DNA of 64,000 bases from Rhipicephalus microplus (lineage: Eukaryota; Arthropoda; Arachnida; Ixodida; Ixodidae). The position numbers were made by a program, and so were the translations under genes. Position 1 is the first letter of the stretch; each line of letters starts with the position of its first letter. The notes below the pieces were generated by a model. It saw nothing but the letters and a program-made list of their open reading frames with translations. It was not told the DNA's origin and did no database searches. Shown here piece after piece: positions 1-12,444 of this stretch. Where the stretch lies: contig NC_134702.1 of assembly GCF_043290135.1 (NCBI RefSeq), positions 91,983,819 to 92,047,818 on the forward strand, read 5' to 3'.

Positions 1-235
1 ACACAAAAAATACTTCAAGGTTAACAAGAGACACAAATTTAGCATGCCAAGCTGACGGCACGGTGAACCGACTGCAGAACGCGTTGCGCGTGTGTCGCAC
101 GCACTCCCGTTTCGCGAAACAGACTGACACGCCTGCCACCTGTCCTGCGTCTCTCCTCAAATTTTCCAGAGCTCGCCGCTAGGGCCAGGCGCGGCGTTGT
201 CGTCGCTCCGCAAACTTGAGCTTCGCTTCCCTTAG
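1..235. other. Left edge, no gene seen
   Basis: No open frame with family resemblance and no clear repeat on either strand. The stretch is moderately GC-rich around 60-230 and may be intergenic or part of an unrecognised repeat. Confidence 0.4.
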
Positions 236-320
236 CACTCTAAATCGTTCAACACTTTTCCAAACACAGGCAAGTAGAGAACCAAGTACTCTATATTGTT
301 AACCACTTTATCTAAACACA
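236..320 (+). repeat. Two degenerate copies of the GTAC-palindrome repeat
   Basis: The first partial copy (236-269) keeps the downstream part: ACTCTAAATCGTT followed by a T-run and CAAACACA. The second (273-320) reads GTAGAGAACCAAGTACTC, then a TTGTTAACCACTTT-like stretch and TCTAAACACA. These match in order the core found in the 29.0-29.5 kb array. The left palindrome arm is decayed here (GAGAAC instead of GAGTAC), so these look like old copies. Confidence 0.6.
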
Positions 321-849
321 AGGTCCCTCGATATTGTCCCATACAAAGAAAAAACGCGCCCTTAAATTTTTCAATTTCTCTCTACATGCGTGCGGTACGC
401 CAACGTTAGGACGCCAGTTCAATTTTTAAAACCTTTATTTTATTGTTTTTTTTTCTAAGTTCGGAGATATTGTGGTACACAAGACTACAGCTCGAGCTGA
501 TCATCATCATCTCGAAACGAATCAGTCATCATGATGAGTATTTTTTGTCTATTACAGGACTGAGACCAGTTGTCTGAATGGTATTCAATTGGGTCTGTAC
601 TGCGCGAGTTGATTCCATTTTGTGCCTAGAAATTTCTTAATTTTTCTTTCACCCCCATCTAACCACCTGTGTCTTTACCTACGCTTTCTTTCTCTTGGCG
701 AACACTCCGTCGCGTTAACTGACCGCCTCCTTAGTAATACCATTATAATAAGTGATGAAGTTTAACGCCCACAAACCACGATTTGACTACGAGGGACGCC
801 ACAATGGAGAGAAGAAACTTCATTGTGCTAGAGAGAATTCGGGCGAATT
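321..849. other. No gene seen
   Basis: AT-rich sequence without a supported reading frame or recognised repeat. Short predicted peptides here resemble nothing I know. Confidence 0.4.
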
Positions 850-1287
850 GGTGGGTCCATGAGTCTATAGAAGGAGGGAAGAAATGAAAGGCAGGGAGGT
901 CAACCAGGCGCACGTCCGGTTTGCTACTCTGCACTGGGGGAAGGAATGAGGGGATTAAAGGAGAAGAGCGAGAGAAGTGAAGGGCAACGTGTGTGTAGAT
1001 GTGACCTCGTCCATTGCACGCTCATAAGCGGTCGCGTAGTCCGGTCGTCTTTAGAAAACTTAGCAATGCCCGCGTTGCTTTGCTGGCCTGCGACGCGTAA
1101 AGCTATGAACCAAGGATCTTCTCTTCAGAAAATGGTCTACTGTCTAGTGTCTCTAACGTTTCGCGCAGCAAGTTGCGTTCGTTCGCAAAACGTTCACATG
1201 AACACAGTAGATGTTCTCTTGTCTTGTCAGTGTCACAGGATCCACATCGGGAGCTATCCGCCATTCCTATGCGAAAGGAGTCTATAG
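850..1287 (-). pseudogene. 5'-truncated LINE 3' end (RNase H LINE family)
   Basis: On the minus strand the fragment encodes the end of a LINE ORF2: the motif FRIGMAD, then a C-x2-C-x7-H-x4-C knuckle (CGSC...HLLCSC), then a short tail. The same motifs and the same 3' untranslated sequence (the complement of CGCACGTCCGGTTTGCTAC) occur at 40300-40700, so the two are copies of one family. The frame shifts after about 1103. The 5' boundary is abrupt at about 1287, where a different LINE begins, which fits 5' truncation on insertion. Confidence 0.75.
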
Positions 1288-1850
1288 GGACCCACTGGCC
1301 TTGGCGGCTCGCTGGGCCTGACCGAGCAGTGCATCTTGGCTCACTCGATCCTTGCTCGCAAGCCAGACCTCCCACTGCCTCTCAAATCGGTTTTGCCCTA
1401 AAAAGGGTGAATTGATTTCGGGTGGCCTGATTGAACACGTACACGTTATGTGGGTGAGAGATGGCCGCTCCCAACACCATGGACATGCGTCCGCATGCTC
1501 ATAGTTGAGGACCAGTTGACTGGAATACGCGTTAGTATGTAACCGGCGCCAGTCGCTATAGCCTGCCTGCCCGATACCAGGTTTAGGGTTTGGTGGGCTG
1601 AATTTTTGCCTTTCTTTTCTTTTCATCTCCAGAATGTCGTGCGGGGTGACTGGAGGTTCTTCGAAAGTCGCTATCGGTACTCGGATACTAATTACCCGAG
1701 TTATACCGTCTGACTCCGGTTCGACCACCCGGGGTCGCAGCAGGGATTCGATACCGCGAACTGCGAGTCGGCAGTCGAACACCATAACTACTGGACTACC
1801 ATGACGGGCCTTTCGCATTACGAAGCTGCGACGCACGAGTATGCCCAATA
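1282..1850 (-). pseudogene. LINE ORF2 C-terminal fragment
   Basis: An uninterrupted 188-codon minus-strand frame. Its first ~80 residues are of unclear origin. After that comes SDWRRLHTN...LVLNYEHADACPWC with a C-x2-C-x7-H-x4-C zinc knuckle, then a W-x-x-W helix region ending QAQRAAKASG. That order matches the C-terminus of RNase H-type LINEs, including the one at 25650-25930 in this window (knuckle then WEAALLG...ALVNRARVALDATG). The 3' end is missing and directly abuts the other LINE tail at 1287. I see no RT or RNase H upstream. Confidence 0.65.
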
Positions 1851-3721
1851 AACTGACCAGTAATAAAATTCAGACAACATCGTTTAAGTAGCGTATCTTA
1901 CAGCAAAGTTAACATGTAAGCCCGAGAGCATAAAGACACGATCAGCAAAAATTTGCTCTTCTTTTCCTATCCATGTGTGTGTGTGAGAAAGAGAGTAAGA
2001 AGAAATTGAGAGAGGGAGTGAGGGCGAGAGACTGCGGTCGCCATCCCTCTACCATCCCTTGCGAGTTGTGTGCGCGAGAACTTGTGCTTCACTTCGCTTT
2101 ACGAAAACGAAAAGCGGCAGGCGTGCGAACTCCATTAAAACCACCGCGTCACATCATATAGCTGAACACAAGGACTGGTGAGTCAACCTTCGTAAATAAC
2201 TGGTTCAACAAAGCAGGGACAGAGGGAGAAATGATGAGAGAATCGAGCAGGGCCCCCGTGTGTCTGGCTTCCTGGCCCAAAAGCAGTAGCAGCAAATGTC
2301 CCCCCTCCCCCCTCCATAATTACGTAGCTATACGTGCTCGATAAAGCCACAGCCCACCTCCCAACACAGTCGTTACACTTTGAACGGCCATCAAAATACG
2401 CATAAACCGGGTATTTATCAAACTGATCGAAGGTCGAGACGTCAGTGTAAAGGGGGAGCCACGACATGCAACCACCCGTGGGAGCAACCTCTTGTTCCTC
2501 GGGAGAAATCACATTGCCAGCCCTAGCTTCACACTACTTTGTTTTTGCTCTCCTATATTTCTCATGACCGAAGTTACTGGAGCTGATGGGCGATGAAAGG
2601 ATTAATTCGAACCACGTGCTTGTGCAACGAAGGAAGCCCTTCGCAAACTGCGTTCCCCCCAGCGGAGGGAAAGAGAAGCGAAGCTTCGAGAGTGTTTTGC
2701 AGGGGGTACCTAACAAAGGACGCCCAGCTAGGAGGCTGGCAGGACGATGCAGGGTATGGTCAGGCCCAGGAGGCTAAACACAGTCTCTCCTTTGTCTGTA
2801 CTTGAACGGAGAGTTACTTCTCCGCCCGTATCTTATGCGCGGGAGGCCCGATGGGTGGGTGGGCCTATACGCTCGCGATACGTGCGTGTATACGAGAAGA
2901 GCAAGTAGCTTTTGCCTTGCTCCTCGCGGCTGGTGGTGGTGTTTATATACACGGACGCTTGATATATAGCGCCCACTTCCCCGAACAACGCGTGCGGGTT
3001 TCTTGCCTCCGAGGAGAAGAGAGCGGGGAAGTGTAACGGTGGGATCGGGACATTCTGAGTTTCTGTTACGAACGCGCTCCTTCGTCCAGCAGCTTCGGCG
3101 ACCAACTTCGATGACTACACCGGACTACAGAGGGGGGTACCGGTGCGCATGTCAGACGAGTAGCATGCACGCGCTGAGTGCACGTTCAAAATTATATTTA
3201 CACGTTGGAAAGAGAAAAGTTAGCGAGCTAGCGCATCTTGGAAACATTACAAACTGTTGCGTTGCTACTGCTGCGGCAATTCGTCGTGGTTCCATCACGA
3301 AGCTACGCTCATAATTTTCATTACACTGTTAATCAGGTCTCGGATAAATTCTGGCTATATCCAGGAAACGAGACGAAAGTTTTCCCGTTTTCTGGAGTGT
3401 AGGCAGTGTCGCAAACGTCGGCGTTTTCTTTCCTTCGAAGTGCAGGTGCATTACGTGTAGAAATGCAAACACCACACGCATGATTGAAAAAATAAAAGGC
3501 TACCTTTGATGAGTATGATATGATTCCTGGCTGAGAATGATGTCATCCACTGCGACACTGTTTGCGACGCACATTCAAGTTTTTTTAAACTAAAACCAGC
3601 GACGCAAACATGTATCTCCGTGGGAATATTCAGTAATCGTAACTACAGGGACGTCTTGAAAATGAGCGATCTGTACGTTTATCTAATAGAGAAGTCGATG
3701 TTGCACGTTGTGGGTTGGGCT
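1851..3721. other. No gene supported
   Basis: Several short frames exist (for example 2183-2512 minus and 2833-3105 minus) but none has a recognisable domain, splice context or repeat partner. The text includes a purine-rich run at 1975-2035 and a GC-rich patch near 2640-2760. I see nothing firm in it. Confidence 0.4.
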
Positions 3722-3791
3722 CACGGAATGGCTTTTCGCTCACCCATAGTAGAATAGCAGGTACTCTAAATCGTTAACATTTTTCAAAGAC
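3722..3791 (+). repeat. Degenerate single copy of the GTAC-palindrome repeat
   Basis: The order GGCTTTTCGCTC, CCCATAGTAGA, GGTACTCTAAATCGTTAACA, T-run, CAAAGACGG matches the array core. The left palindrome arm is damaged (AGAATAG in place of AGAGTAC). Confidence 0.65.
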
Positions 3792-3991
3792 GGCCTTTTC
3801 GGTCGCTTTCAACGTAGTAATAGCAGCAGCACGCGTTACTACCCAAGAAACTTCCGGTGACTTCATTTATTCCTCTCTAACACCAAAACCGGAATCATCT
3901 GTTTTAAGTTGTGCTGGAATAAGGAGACCATTTTTCCGCTTTCAGGTAGAAGGGAGGTGCTCAAAGTTAAAGACTAAATCTTACAATGTTG

Positions 3992-4234
3992 ATTGATTGA
4001 TATGTGGTGTTTGACGTCCCAAAACCACCATATAATTTTGAGAGACGCCGTAGGGGAGAGCTCCGGAAATTTCGACCACCTGGGGTTCTTCAACGTGCAC
4101 CCAAATCTGAGCACACGGGTCTACAACATTTCCGCCTTCGTCTGAAATGCAGCCGCCACAGCCGGGATTTGATCCCGCGACCTGCGGGTCAGCAGCCGAG
4201 TTCCTAAGCCACTAGACCACCGCGGCGGGGCAAC
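3992..4234 (-). mobile_element. Ruka-type tRNA-derived SINE
   Basis: Read on the minus strand it starts with a tRNA-like head (GGTGGTCTAGTGGCTTAGG, A box) and a B box (GGATCAAATCC), then the conserved body containing AACCCCAGGTGGTCGAAAT, and ends near GGGACGTCAAACACCACATA. This is the tick Ruka family. Imperfect 13-bp direct repeats flank it (3979-3991 and 4235-4247, TCTTAcaATGTTG versus TCTTAtgATGTTG), which fits an old LINE-mediated insertion. RNA polymerase III would start in the head; there is no protein. Confidence 0.9.
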
Positions 4235-4247
4235 TCTTATGATGTTG

Positions 4248-4574
4248 TATCTATAGCTTAAAAGAAAGTGTACTTGAAGTATTTGACACGACACCGCGAG
4301 AAAACTCTTGATAAACTGGCTACTCATTGAGGCTTCTGTTCCTCACAAATACTGCTAGGCTACGCCGGTTCATAGAACTAGAAGCCATCCAGCACCTGTA
4401 TTTTTAAACAGTGATAAGGTCTATTAATTTCACCCAATCGTCATACACTCCTGCATATTGTTGGTTGTGGTTTGGTATCCACATAACGTCTCATGTGGAC
4501 GACGCAGACCACATGACATAACCACATGACATGACAGACCACATGACATGACACACGACATGATGTAATCTAAA
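4248..4574. other. Non-coding, short local repeats
   Basis: No gene. At about 4498-4560 a short motif (ACCACATGACATGAC) is repeated imperfectly several times, probably simple local slippage. Confidence 0.4.
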
Positions 4575-5135
4575 GATTGTTGCTCGATGAGCGCGGAAAT
4601 GGACCTGGAAAACTCACTCCAGCCATTTCTAAAGGAGATGAGGGTGGCGTCATGGGGCGGAGGAGACCAACCGGGGTAGTATATTTGAACGCTTGAATTG
4701 CTGACATTTATCACAACTGGCAACATACTTTTCTGAATTGCGTCGCATGGTAGGCGAGTAGAATCGAGCCAGCAGGCGGTGGTAGGTTTTGCGAACTCCG
4801 GATGCACCGCTGATGCGTCATCGTGCATAGTATATAGTACGTGCGTTCTCAAAATCTTAAGGACCTCTAAAAGAAGGCGGGCACCATCAGCCGCGTAATT
4901 TTTTTTTTTTGTAAAGCAAGCCATCTCGGACGATAAAGCCATGGCTACCTATCGGTTTAGCGCCTGAGTCAGAGAGATCATCCAAGCTGCGGTCGTTGCG
5001 CTGTTCCTCCCGGAAGGTGGCGAGGTCAGGAAAGGCAGTATCGTCGATGGCAGCTAGAAAATTGTCAAAATTGTCGGCGTCACATAGAGTGGTTGGTAGG
5101 GGGAGCCTCGAGAGACAGTAGGCGTCTGCATGATC
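4575..5135 (-). pseudogene. Degraded Ty3-type pol fragment (RNase H end to integrase start)
   Basis: The minus strand reads YCLSRLPLPTTLCDADNFD, then FPDLATFREEQRNDRSL, GFIVRDGLLYKK and a decayed integrase zinc-binding region (HDDASAVHPEFAK). It ends near LEMAGVSFPGPFPRSSS, which corresponds to the start of the integrase core. This is the usual RNase H-to-integrase linker of arthropod Ty3 elements. At least two frame changes (one in an A-run near 4900) and stops make it non-functional. No LTR is visible, so it is an old remnant. Confidence 0.7.
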
Positions 5136-5191
5136 GTACATCGTTCTCTAAATAACCGAAGATTTGTTGTAAACACAGTCTTAGTGCTCAC

Positions 5192-5252
5192 TGCTCTGCC
5201 ATAGGTAAGTACGAAGTACTCGAACTCACCGAACATTTCTTTTTCTGAACAC
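5192..5252 (+). repeat. Weak copy of the GTAC-palindrome repeat
   Basis: TGCTCTGCCATAGGT is followed by AAGTACGAAGTACTCGAAC and TTTCTTTTTCTGAACACG. The palindrome (AGTACGAAGTACT) is intact; the flanks are diverged. Confidence 0.55.
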
Positions 5253-6454
5253 GTTTTAAATACGTGACAGCTACACACAGCTCTACCATAATATATTTCA
5301 AATTACTCTCAATTGTTCACATTGTAAACATTCATTGAACTGGGACACCTTTATTATAACACGCAGTAGGATGCTCATAGCACCCTTAATCGTAATGAGG
5401 TGGATAAAATTGTCAACAGCAGCTAGCGCGAATTCTTTTAACAGCGAAGCTCTTTGAACTGGCCGCAATTCGCGTGTGCGGCCTGCCAGAAAAACTATCA
5501 AAATCATAAACGGGCTTATGTCGCGTTAATCGGTAAATGCCACTACTCCCCAGTGGTCCACTAAAAATGACGACGACTACAGTTAGCCCGACAAATAATT
5601 GTGAAGCGACTGTGGCGAGCTGGATACGCACAACAATAGATTACTATATGGATCGGGAAGGGCGACGGCGCGGCTGCGAAAAGACCCCGAAGAGGTAGAA
5701 GGCGTATACGCCAACGACGATGTGTATGCCCACGTGACTGCACTTTAGCTTGAGACTCTAATAAGCGTAGAAATACCTAGCAAAGGCTTATAAACAGCCT
5801 AGAATCAGCCAGATTGGCTTCAAGAATTGACCAGTTTTGCTATTTTCTTTCTTGCACGACTTAATGCAAGCTCCATTTTTTCATTGCGATAGTAAATATA
5901 TGGACACTCTTGGCTGGATTTTATCGCCGGCGTCTGCGTCGACGTCGGCGTCACTCACAGTATATGTATACGTATATACATATATAAGAAAATGCAAGAA
6001 AGAAAAAAACCCAGAACAAAATTCGGCGGATCCCACGTACCTGGAATTCGACCTTATGCGAAGCATGCGGAAAGAAGGTGACCATGTTACCATTTTTTTT
6101 AATGGGCGACACGTCTTGAAATGGCGCCAAATATATGTACAGCTGTTGCACGCACAGACATATGTTTAAATATTGTAGATGTTCATATGATCAGTTCTTT
6201 GCACTTGCGCAACGATGCCATCTGTAGCACGCGTATTAGCAACACCAGAAGCTGATATCAAGCACTGACGCTCGCGAAGATGCTGGAATAAATCAACTTC
6301 AGAGCATGACAACTAACCGCAATTGACGTTCACCTGACGTGACGGCTGTATCAAAGGGGTACTTATGTAATGCTTATAAAGTTGGGTAGGCAGCACTGCA
6401 ACTACTATTGACGTTTTACGAAGGTTATCGTCTATTTGAAAAGTTGTTCCGAGA
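5253..6454. other. No gene supported
   Basis: Small frames at 5298-5743 and 5837-6169 have no recognised domain. The 5930-5990 part contains a CG-rich run (GCGTCTGCGTCGACGTCGGC) followed by alternating TATA/CATA, which may be part of an unlisted dispersed tick repeat. Confidence 0.35.
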
Positions 6455-6725
6455 CCTGGCGTAGCTCTGTGATACAATTCTTCTTTGCCACGCAGAATGC
6501 TTGGGTTCGATTCCAGCTGGGACCATGATATTTATTCTTTGCATTCGTCGGGTCGACGCTACCGATGTCGGGTATTTCTTAACACTCGCGCGTTAAAATT
6601 ACCCGTAAGTTTTGTCGTCGTTCCTGTGTAGATACTAAGTGTCCATAGCCGGTGGCATTTACCCGCAAAGCAGCGGCAAATACCCGCCCGTGGGTATGTG
6701 CCACTGTCTAGCGGGAAGTGTTTGA
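6455..6725 (+). mobile_element. tRNA-derived SINE-like element
   Basis: A tRNA-like head has an A box (GGCGTAGCTCTGTG) at about 6457-6471 and a B box (GGGTTCGATTCC) at 6503-6514, 45 bp apart as in a tRNA. It is followed by ~200 bp of unrelated body containing GTCGGGTCGACGCTACCGA and a CCCGC-rich end. This layout is that of a SINE and not a working tRNA gene, because no acceptor stem closes the molecule. Only this copy is present here, so the ends are approximate. Confidence 0.6.
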
Positions 6726-6843
6726 TGACGTACGCGACGAGATTGTGACATCATTTTTGTCTTGACCAGCGCGTCACATTCGTCAAATGATCATACTCTC
6801 CCATGCTAATTTTTGTTCACGCCGCCACCAAAACGTTAGCGGC

Positions 6844-6928
<85 letters not shown>
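6844..6928. repeat. (GATA)n microsatellite
   Basis: About 21 uninterrupted repeats of GATA. It sits exactly at the 3' side of a minus-strand SINE, so it is probably that SINE's expanded tail. Confidence 0.95.
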
Positions 6929-6929
<1 letters not shown>

Positions 6930-7050
6930 CGCTCAAGGTCGCCGAAGTTCGCTAAGAAATGTAAAGACTCCGGCGCACGAAATCGAACTTGGGTCCTCTC
7001 AATCGTGAGTGCGAGGCGGACGGATTGACCACTGAGCCACCAAAGAGCAC
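6929..7050 (-). mobile_element. tRNA-derived SINE with a (TATC)n tail
   Basis: On the minus strand: TTTGGTGGCTCAGTGGTCAA (A box), a B box (CAAGTTCGATTTC), then TTTCTTAGCGAACTTCGGCG and ACCTTGAGCGTATCTATC running into the microsatellite. The same 3' segment plus tail recurs on the plus strand at 35845-35979, so this is a repeated family and not a tRNA gene. Confidence 0.7.
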
Positions 7051-7944
7051 GTCCTTCACCGTTCAAACGGTAAGCTATTTATATCTGCCACTTACTGCTG
7101 CTCACAGGCATCTCAGGGGGACTTATTGTGTTCTCAGCATTACCAGCAAGATGGCGCAATGACCGCGCGGCGGCACGCGCTCTAATCTCCCACGGGTACT
7201 TTGAACCGCTTAGAGAAAGATAGCGACGCTCCCTCTCGTGTGGTGGGGAGGAGGAAGGATCGTAGGTCCTGGCTGGCCTCGGGCTCTACCTGGAACAATT
7301 CCACTGTAGCTGCCGGGCGCACAATGGTCACTGCACTCGTAGCACAGTCTCCGTTAGCGAAAAAAGGCACGCTTTTCAGACACAGCAAAGTAACAACTGA
7401 GACGCTCATTGTCGTGCGTTTGTACCTGTGAGTTCGTGCATCATTTGTGCGTGAGAAACACGGGGGACTCGCTCGCTGGATTTCGTGCTGACCGGTTGTG
7501 CCTCTGTGATCTCCGACGACAGCGGCGCTCTGGCCGACTGGGCTCCCCCTACCCATCCCATCACGCCAACAAAAGCTCTCGCCGAGTGGTGCCCCGTCTT
7601 CGGACTCCTGCGACCGTGTCCATCGTTCCTATCTCCTCTTTACTTTCGTCGTTTTCTGTCGTTTGCTGTCGCTGCGCCTTGCTCTCTCCTTCCTCTATCT
7701 GTTTACCTTTTAATCCCATTCATTTAATCCCTCCTTACCCCATCCCTTGTGAGCTACTGTTGAGCTGTCGCACTCTGATGCAGACAGTTACGAGGCTCAC
7801 TTTTCTCTTATTTTACTTTTAAGAATCACATAAGAGAAACACGAAGCACGTTTCGATCTGCTTTTCATTTTGCGCATGACCTTCCAATTTGTTGCTATCG
7901 TGTTCATTGCTACGCCTTTGCTTCAAAGCTGTTGCTTTTTTTTT
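7051..7944. other. No gene supported
   Basis: Frames at 7182-7556 (minus) and 7409-7822 (plus) overlap on opposite strands and carry no known domain. 7590-7760 is pyrimidine-rich. I see no splice-supported exon. Confidence 0.4.
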
Positions 7945-8600
7945 TAGGGGGCGAAGCTTCCTATTGTCTCACCTTGTGACTAGTCGCGCGTAACCGAGAG
8001 AAGAAGAGACGAGATGGAAAAGAAGGCAAAAGAAATGGATGACCATTTCTTGTCCAATTTCGTAAATGGCGTTACTCTGCTGCTACTATCCGAAGTGCCG
8101 CTACTCTCCGATTGGTTGTTGCGAGCGCTTTGTCAACGAGTGCCTCTCTCAGTCTCCTGATGTCGCCGTACGTGGTGGATCGTTAGTGGAGCATGGACGG
8201 AGCGGAGTGGCGCACACATTAAAGACGCTTGCGCTCGGCTTCCTTGGCTCGCGTCTCGATGGCGTTACTCGTGCGCCGTCTGCGTAGTGCGCGGACGAGT
8301 GCCTCTCTCAATCTCCTAGAGTGTCGCCATACGTGGCGGGTCGTTGGTGGGCCATGGATGGAGCAGAGCAGCGGGGCTTCCTTGGCTCGCGTCTCGTCAT
8401 CTGCATTCCCCGCGCGCCATCTGCATTCTCGAACGCGATCGGACGCATGAACGCATGCAAGAACAGACGGACACATGGACGGGTGGACGGACGGACGCTT
8501 CGCCTCACTCATCATTTACTTCATTGATATGCTGTTATTTTTTTCACTTTTTTGGATGAAAAGGCGATAGCTGTGGGCAGACTTTATATCTGAAATGCAT
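7945..8600 (-). repeat. Composite GTCC/arginine-rich dispersed repeat
   Basis: On the minus strand the order is ACAGCATATC, GTAAATGATGAGTG, GGCGAAGCGTCC, a degenerate (GTCC)n run (8455-8505), then two GAGACGCGAGCCAAGGAAGC motifs (8250-8400 area) that translate to ETRAKEA-like arginine-rich peptides, and finally GAAGCTTCGCCCCC at about 7950. The first four blocks occur in the same order on the plus strand at 27675-28300. I do not know its class; the transposition mechanism is not evident. Confidence 0.55.
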
Positions 8601-9286
<686 letters not shown>

Positions 9287-9288
9287 GG

Positions 9289-9526
9289 CCCCGCCGCGGT
9301 GGTCTAGTGGCTAAGGTACTCGGCTGCTGACCCGCAGGTCGCTGGTTCGAATGCCGGCTGCGGCGGCTGCATTTCCGATGGAGGCGGAAATGTTGTAGGC
9401 CCGTGTGCTCAGATTTGGGTGCACGTTAAAGAACCCCAGGTGGTCAAAATTTCCGGAGCCCTCCACTACGGCGTCTCTCATAATCTTATGGTGGTTTTGG
9501 GACGTTAAACCCCACATATCAATCAT
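9289..9526 (+). mobile_element. Ruka-type SINE
   Basis: Best-preserved copy in the window. The head CCGCCGCGGTGGTCTAGTGG has a clear A box, the B box is GGTTCGAATGCC, and the body includes GAACCCCAGGTGGTC and CACATATCAATC at the 3' end. It is flanked on both sides by ATT repeats. Confidence 0.92.
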
Positions 9527-9581
9527 TATTATTATTAATAATAATAATATTATTATTTTTAATATTATTATTATTATTATT

Positions 9582-10705
9582 CCGAATCAACACAGGTTTT
9601 TCCCTGGCCACTCAACTACCACAAATCTTGCTGTACGTAGTTCATGACCCCAATCTCTTCTATTTCTCTCGGAAGACAGGTTGATGTAGTCTACTGTGAC
9701 CTGCTCAATGCTTTTGACGTAGTTAGACACTCACTGTTCTTGTTTAAACTTGTAAACTTTGATGTTGACTCGTCTGCTGGGAATCTCCTGCACAGCTATC
9801 TGCCTAATTTAACATGCCATGTTGCCGTAAATGGTCAAACGTCTGCCTTGAACAAAGTCATTAGTGGAGTCCCTCAAGGATATGTGTTAGGCCCACTCTT
9901 ATTTTTTAATTTACGTTAACGAGGTATATCTTGCAATTCGTTATTCTTCTTTCTTCTTGTATGCCGATGACATCAAAATATTTAACAAAATTCATTCAGT
10001 TAACGAGCGTCCCTTCCTGCAGTCAGATTTGTGTTTTCACTCCGAATGATGTAACAACAATAACCTTTCTTTGAATACCTCAAAGACGAAATTCAGGGGT
10101 ATATATCGCAAGAAATTCATCACGTCATTTTCATGCTTTGTCTATACCGTGTCGTTATAAGTTTTGTGAGATCAGTGATCTTATTGTTGCTGTGAGTAGA
10201 TAGTACGCTAAATTTTTCCTGCTCACACTAAACGTGCTACCACGGGATGCCTTCGTTTTCTCGGCTGTGTTTGCAGAATCTCTCGAGAATTTATTCTCCT
10301 ACAGTTTTCCACCAATCGTACCCCGCAGTATGTCTCCCTCAACTTGAGTATGTATCTGTGATCTGGAATGACATTTCCAAATCCAGCAGTAACGCCATTG
10401 ACCGACCTCCATCTGAAATTCGTATGCATTTACAACCATAGTTTGCTTGAAATGGCTCTGCATCTCGTTCTAACACTGCTAGAATATTGTCATGGCCATC
10501 ACTTTACTGCCGACGAAATCTCGCTGATCTGTTATTTCTTTACAAGCTAGTTCATGGTATGATATCCTGCCCTTTACTTCCCAGATGTACTAATTTTCGT
10601 ATTCCGCGTAACTTAACCAGAAAGAATCGATCATTGCATGTACCAGCCAACTTATTCTAACACTCTACCATTCACAGAGTACAAAGTCTCTACAATGCTG
10701 GTCTT
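9582..10705 (+). pseudogene. LINE reverse transcriptase remnant (Jockey/CR1-like), 5' part
   Basis: The fragment reads through RT motifs: NQHRFFPGHSTTTNL, VDVVYCDLLNAFD (palm aspartate), SGVPQGYVLGPLLF and YADDIKIF (9960-9983). Frame changes follow near 9905 and several stops come after. Farther on, NLTRKNRSLHVPAN and STIHRVQSLYNA at 10600-10700 resemble the conserved end of ORF2. The reading is cut at 10705 by an LTR element and appears to resume at 15457. It is 5'-truncated inside RT. Confidence 0.75.
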
Positions 10706-10868
10706 TGTTGGGTTTCCATGACGAACGACACCGTGCTGAACACAAACGGGAAAACGCCCCCGTACTCTTTATTTACTCTGAATATATGGCACGCATGCGC
10801 AGGGCGTTCCCCGGTAGGGGCGGCATCACACAAAATAAACATGATAACAGCTGAACGATTACGCCACA
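10706..10868 (-). repeat. 3' LTR of the mag-type element (163 bp)
   Basis: On the plus strand it begins TGTTGGGTTTC and ends CGATTACGCCACA. It aligns with 15279-15456 apart from scattered substitutions and an indel of about 15 bp near the middle, so the element is not very recent. Confidence 0.9.
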
Positions 10869-11043
10869 TCTCCTCTTTTAAACAGAAGAACTTGAAAAAC
10901 ACCGTAAAAAGCATTTTTTATTCCATTCAGTCTAACCGAACAGAACGAAAGGAGCCACACACCAGTCAAAAGTTACCTACACACAGAAGTCCAAAAGTTA
11001 CCTACAGCACTACATTCAGAAATACCATACCGGTCTGGTTTTC

Positions 11044-12440
11044 TTACAATTCTACCGAATCAGGTGACATGTTCGCCTGGGATTCGTGGCAGTTGAACAT
11101 TTCTGCGATCGTCTGTGCGATCGCAGGGGGAAGGGGGGGGTCGTCTGTGCAATCGCATGGGGGAGCTTGGGAGTTGAGCTGGCTGCTAGCAATTGAACTT
11201 TCCAGGCCAGGGGAAAAGTCGTACCACACGTCGTAGGATTCTGGTACTCTGCTTGGCGCTTGCTTGACTAGCAATTTCCTGTTGCGTTCGATCTGGAGGC
11301 TGTTTTTCAAACCAACAACATACGACCGCGGCCGTTTAGCGCGCCGACAGATGACGCCTTCCCGTCTGCAGTCCTTGACCCAGACAGTGTCCCCGGGTGC
11401 CGATGGGACAGGGTGGCGGGCAGCGTGGCGGCGATCGTAATTTTGTCTCTGCTTGTTCCGGACAGCCGCATCCTTTTCCCGCACCTCTTTTAGGTTGGGC
11501 GTCTTTGGAATTAACTTGTCTGGATGGAGAGGCAGGGTGGTACGAAGCCGCCGTCCCATGAGCAGCTCTGCTGGTGTTCGGCCTAGTAGTCCCGGGGTGT
11601 CCCTGTAGGCTAACAGAGCCAAATAGGGATCATGACACTTTAAGAGTAGCCCTTTTACTGTTTTCACCATTAGTTCTACCTCCCTATTTGCCTGCGGGTA
11701 CCTCGAGCTACACGTCACACTCTGGAATCCATAAGCCCTCGCGAACGCCTTAAATTCCTCACTAACAAATTGAGCACCGTTGTCTGTTAACAGCACTTCC
11801 GGAATACCGTGCCTTGCAAATACATCTTTGATGTGACTAACAACGCTGGTGCTGGTAAGAGATGTCAGCAAACACAATTCAGGAAAGCGTGATAGATAGT
11901 CCACTAAAAGCAAGTAGTTCCGGCCATGGAGGTGGAAGATATCTGCTGCGACCCTTTGCCATGGGCGATTAGGTGTCTGTGTTAGGACCATAGGTTCACT
12001 CGGCTGGTCTCGAAACTGAACCACTGCGGCAATCGCCAACCACAGTAGCAAGCCGAGAGCTTAAACCGGGACACCAAACGGTTTCTCTTGCCCTCGCCCT
12101 GCACCTCACGATACCCTGATGGCCTTCGTGAAGCAGACTTGACATTCGATTCTGGAGCGAGTGCGGACAACGAGGCGCGTGTCATGCACGAGCCCTCCTT
12201 CGCAGACGCTCAGAGCTGCACGATCCTGCCAATATGGCCTCAATACGCTTGACATCGAAGCTGGTCTCGGCCATCCTACACGAAGATAACGGCACAACAT
12301 ACGGCAGGTCTCGTCCTTTGCCTGTTCATCGGCTACCAGTCGAAACTGGTCCGTCTCGCTCAATTCTGACAACACCCCAGAAACAAAAGAGTTGACCTCC
12401 TCTACTGGAAGGACGCCCTTACTGTTTCGCTGTCGCATTG
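11044..12440 (-). pseudogene. mag-type integrase
   Basis: The 12051-11044 frame (335 codons) contains the core triad region: AADIF (D, 11935-11952), LLTDNGAQF (D, 11766-11789) and NREVE (E, 11671-11694). A C-terminal region follows with APGDTVWVKD. The N-terminal zinc-binding part (12060-12440) is in other frames and has lost a clear HHCC signature. The core triad therefore survives but the protein is frameshifted upstream. The normal role would be insertion of the cDNA into chromosomal DNA. Confidence 0.8.
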
Positions 12441-12444
12441 GCGC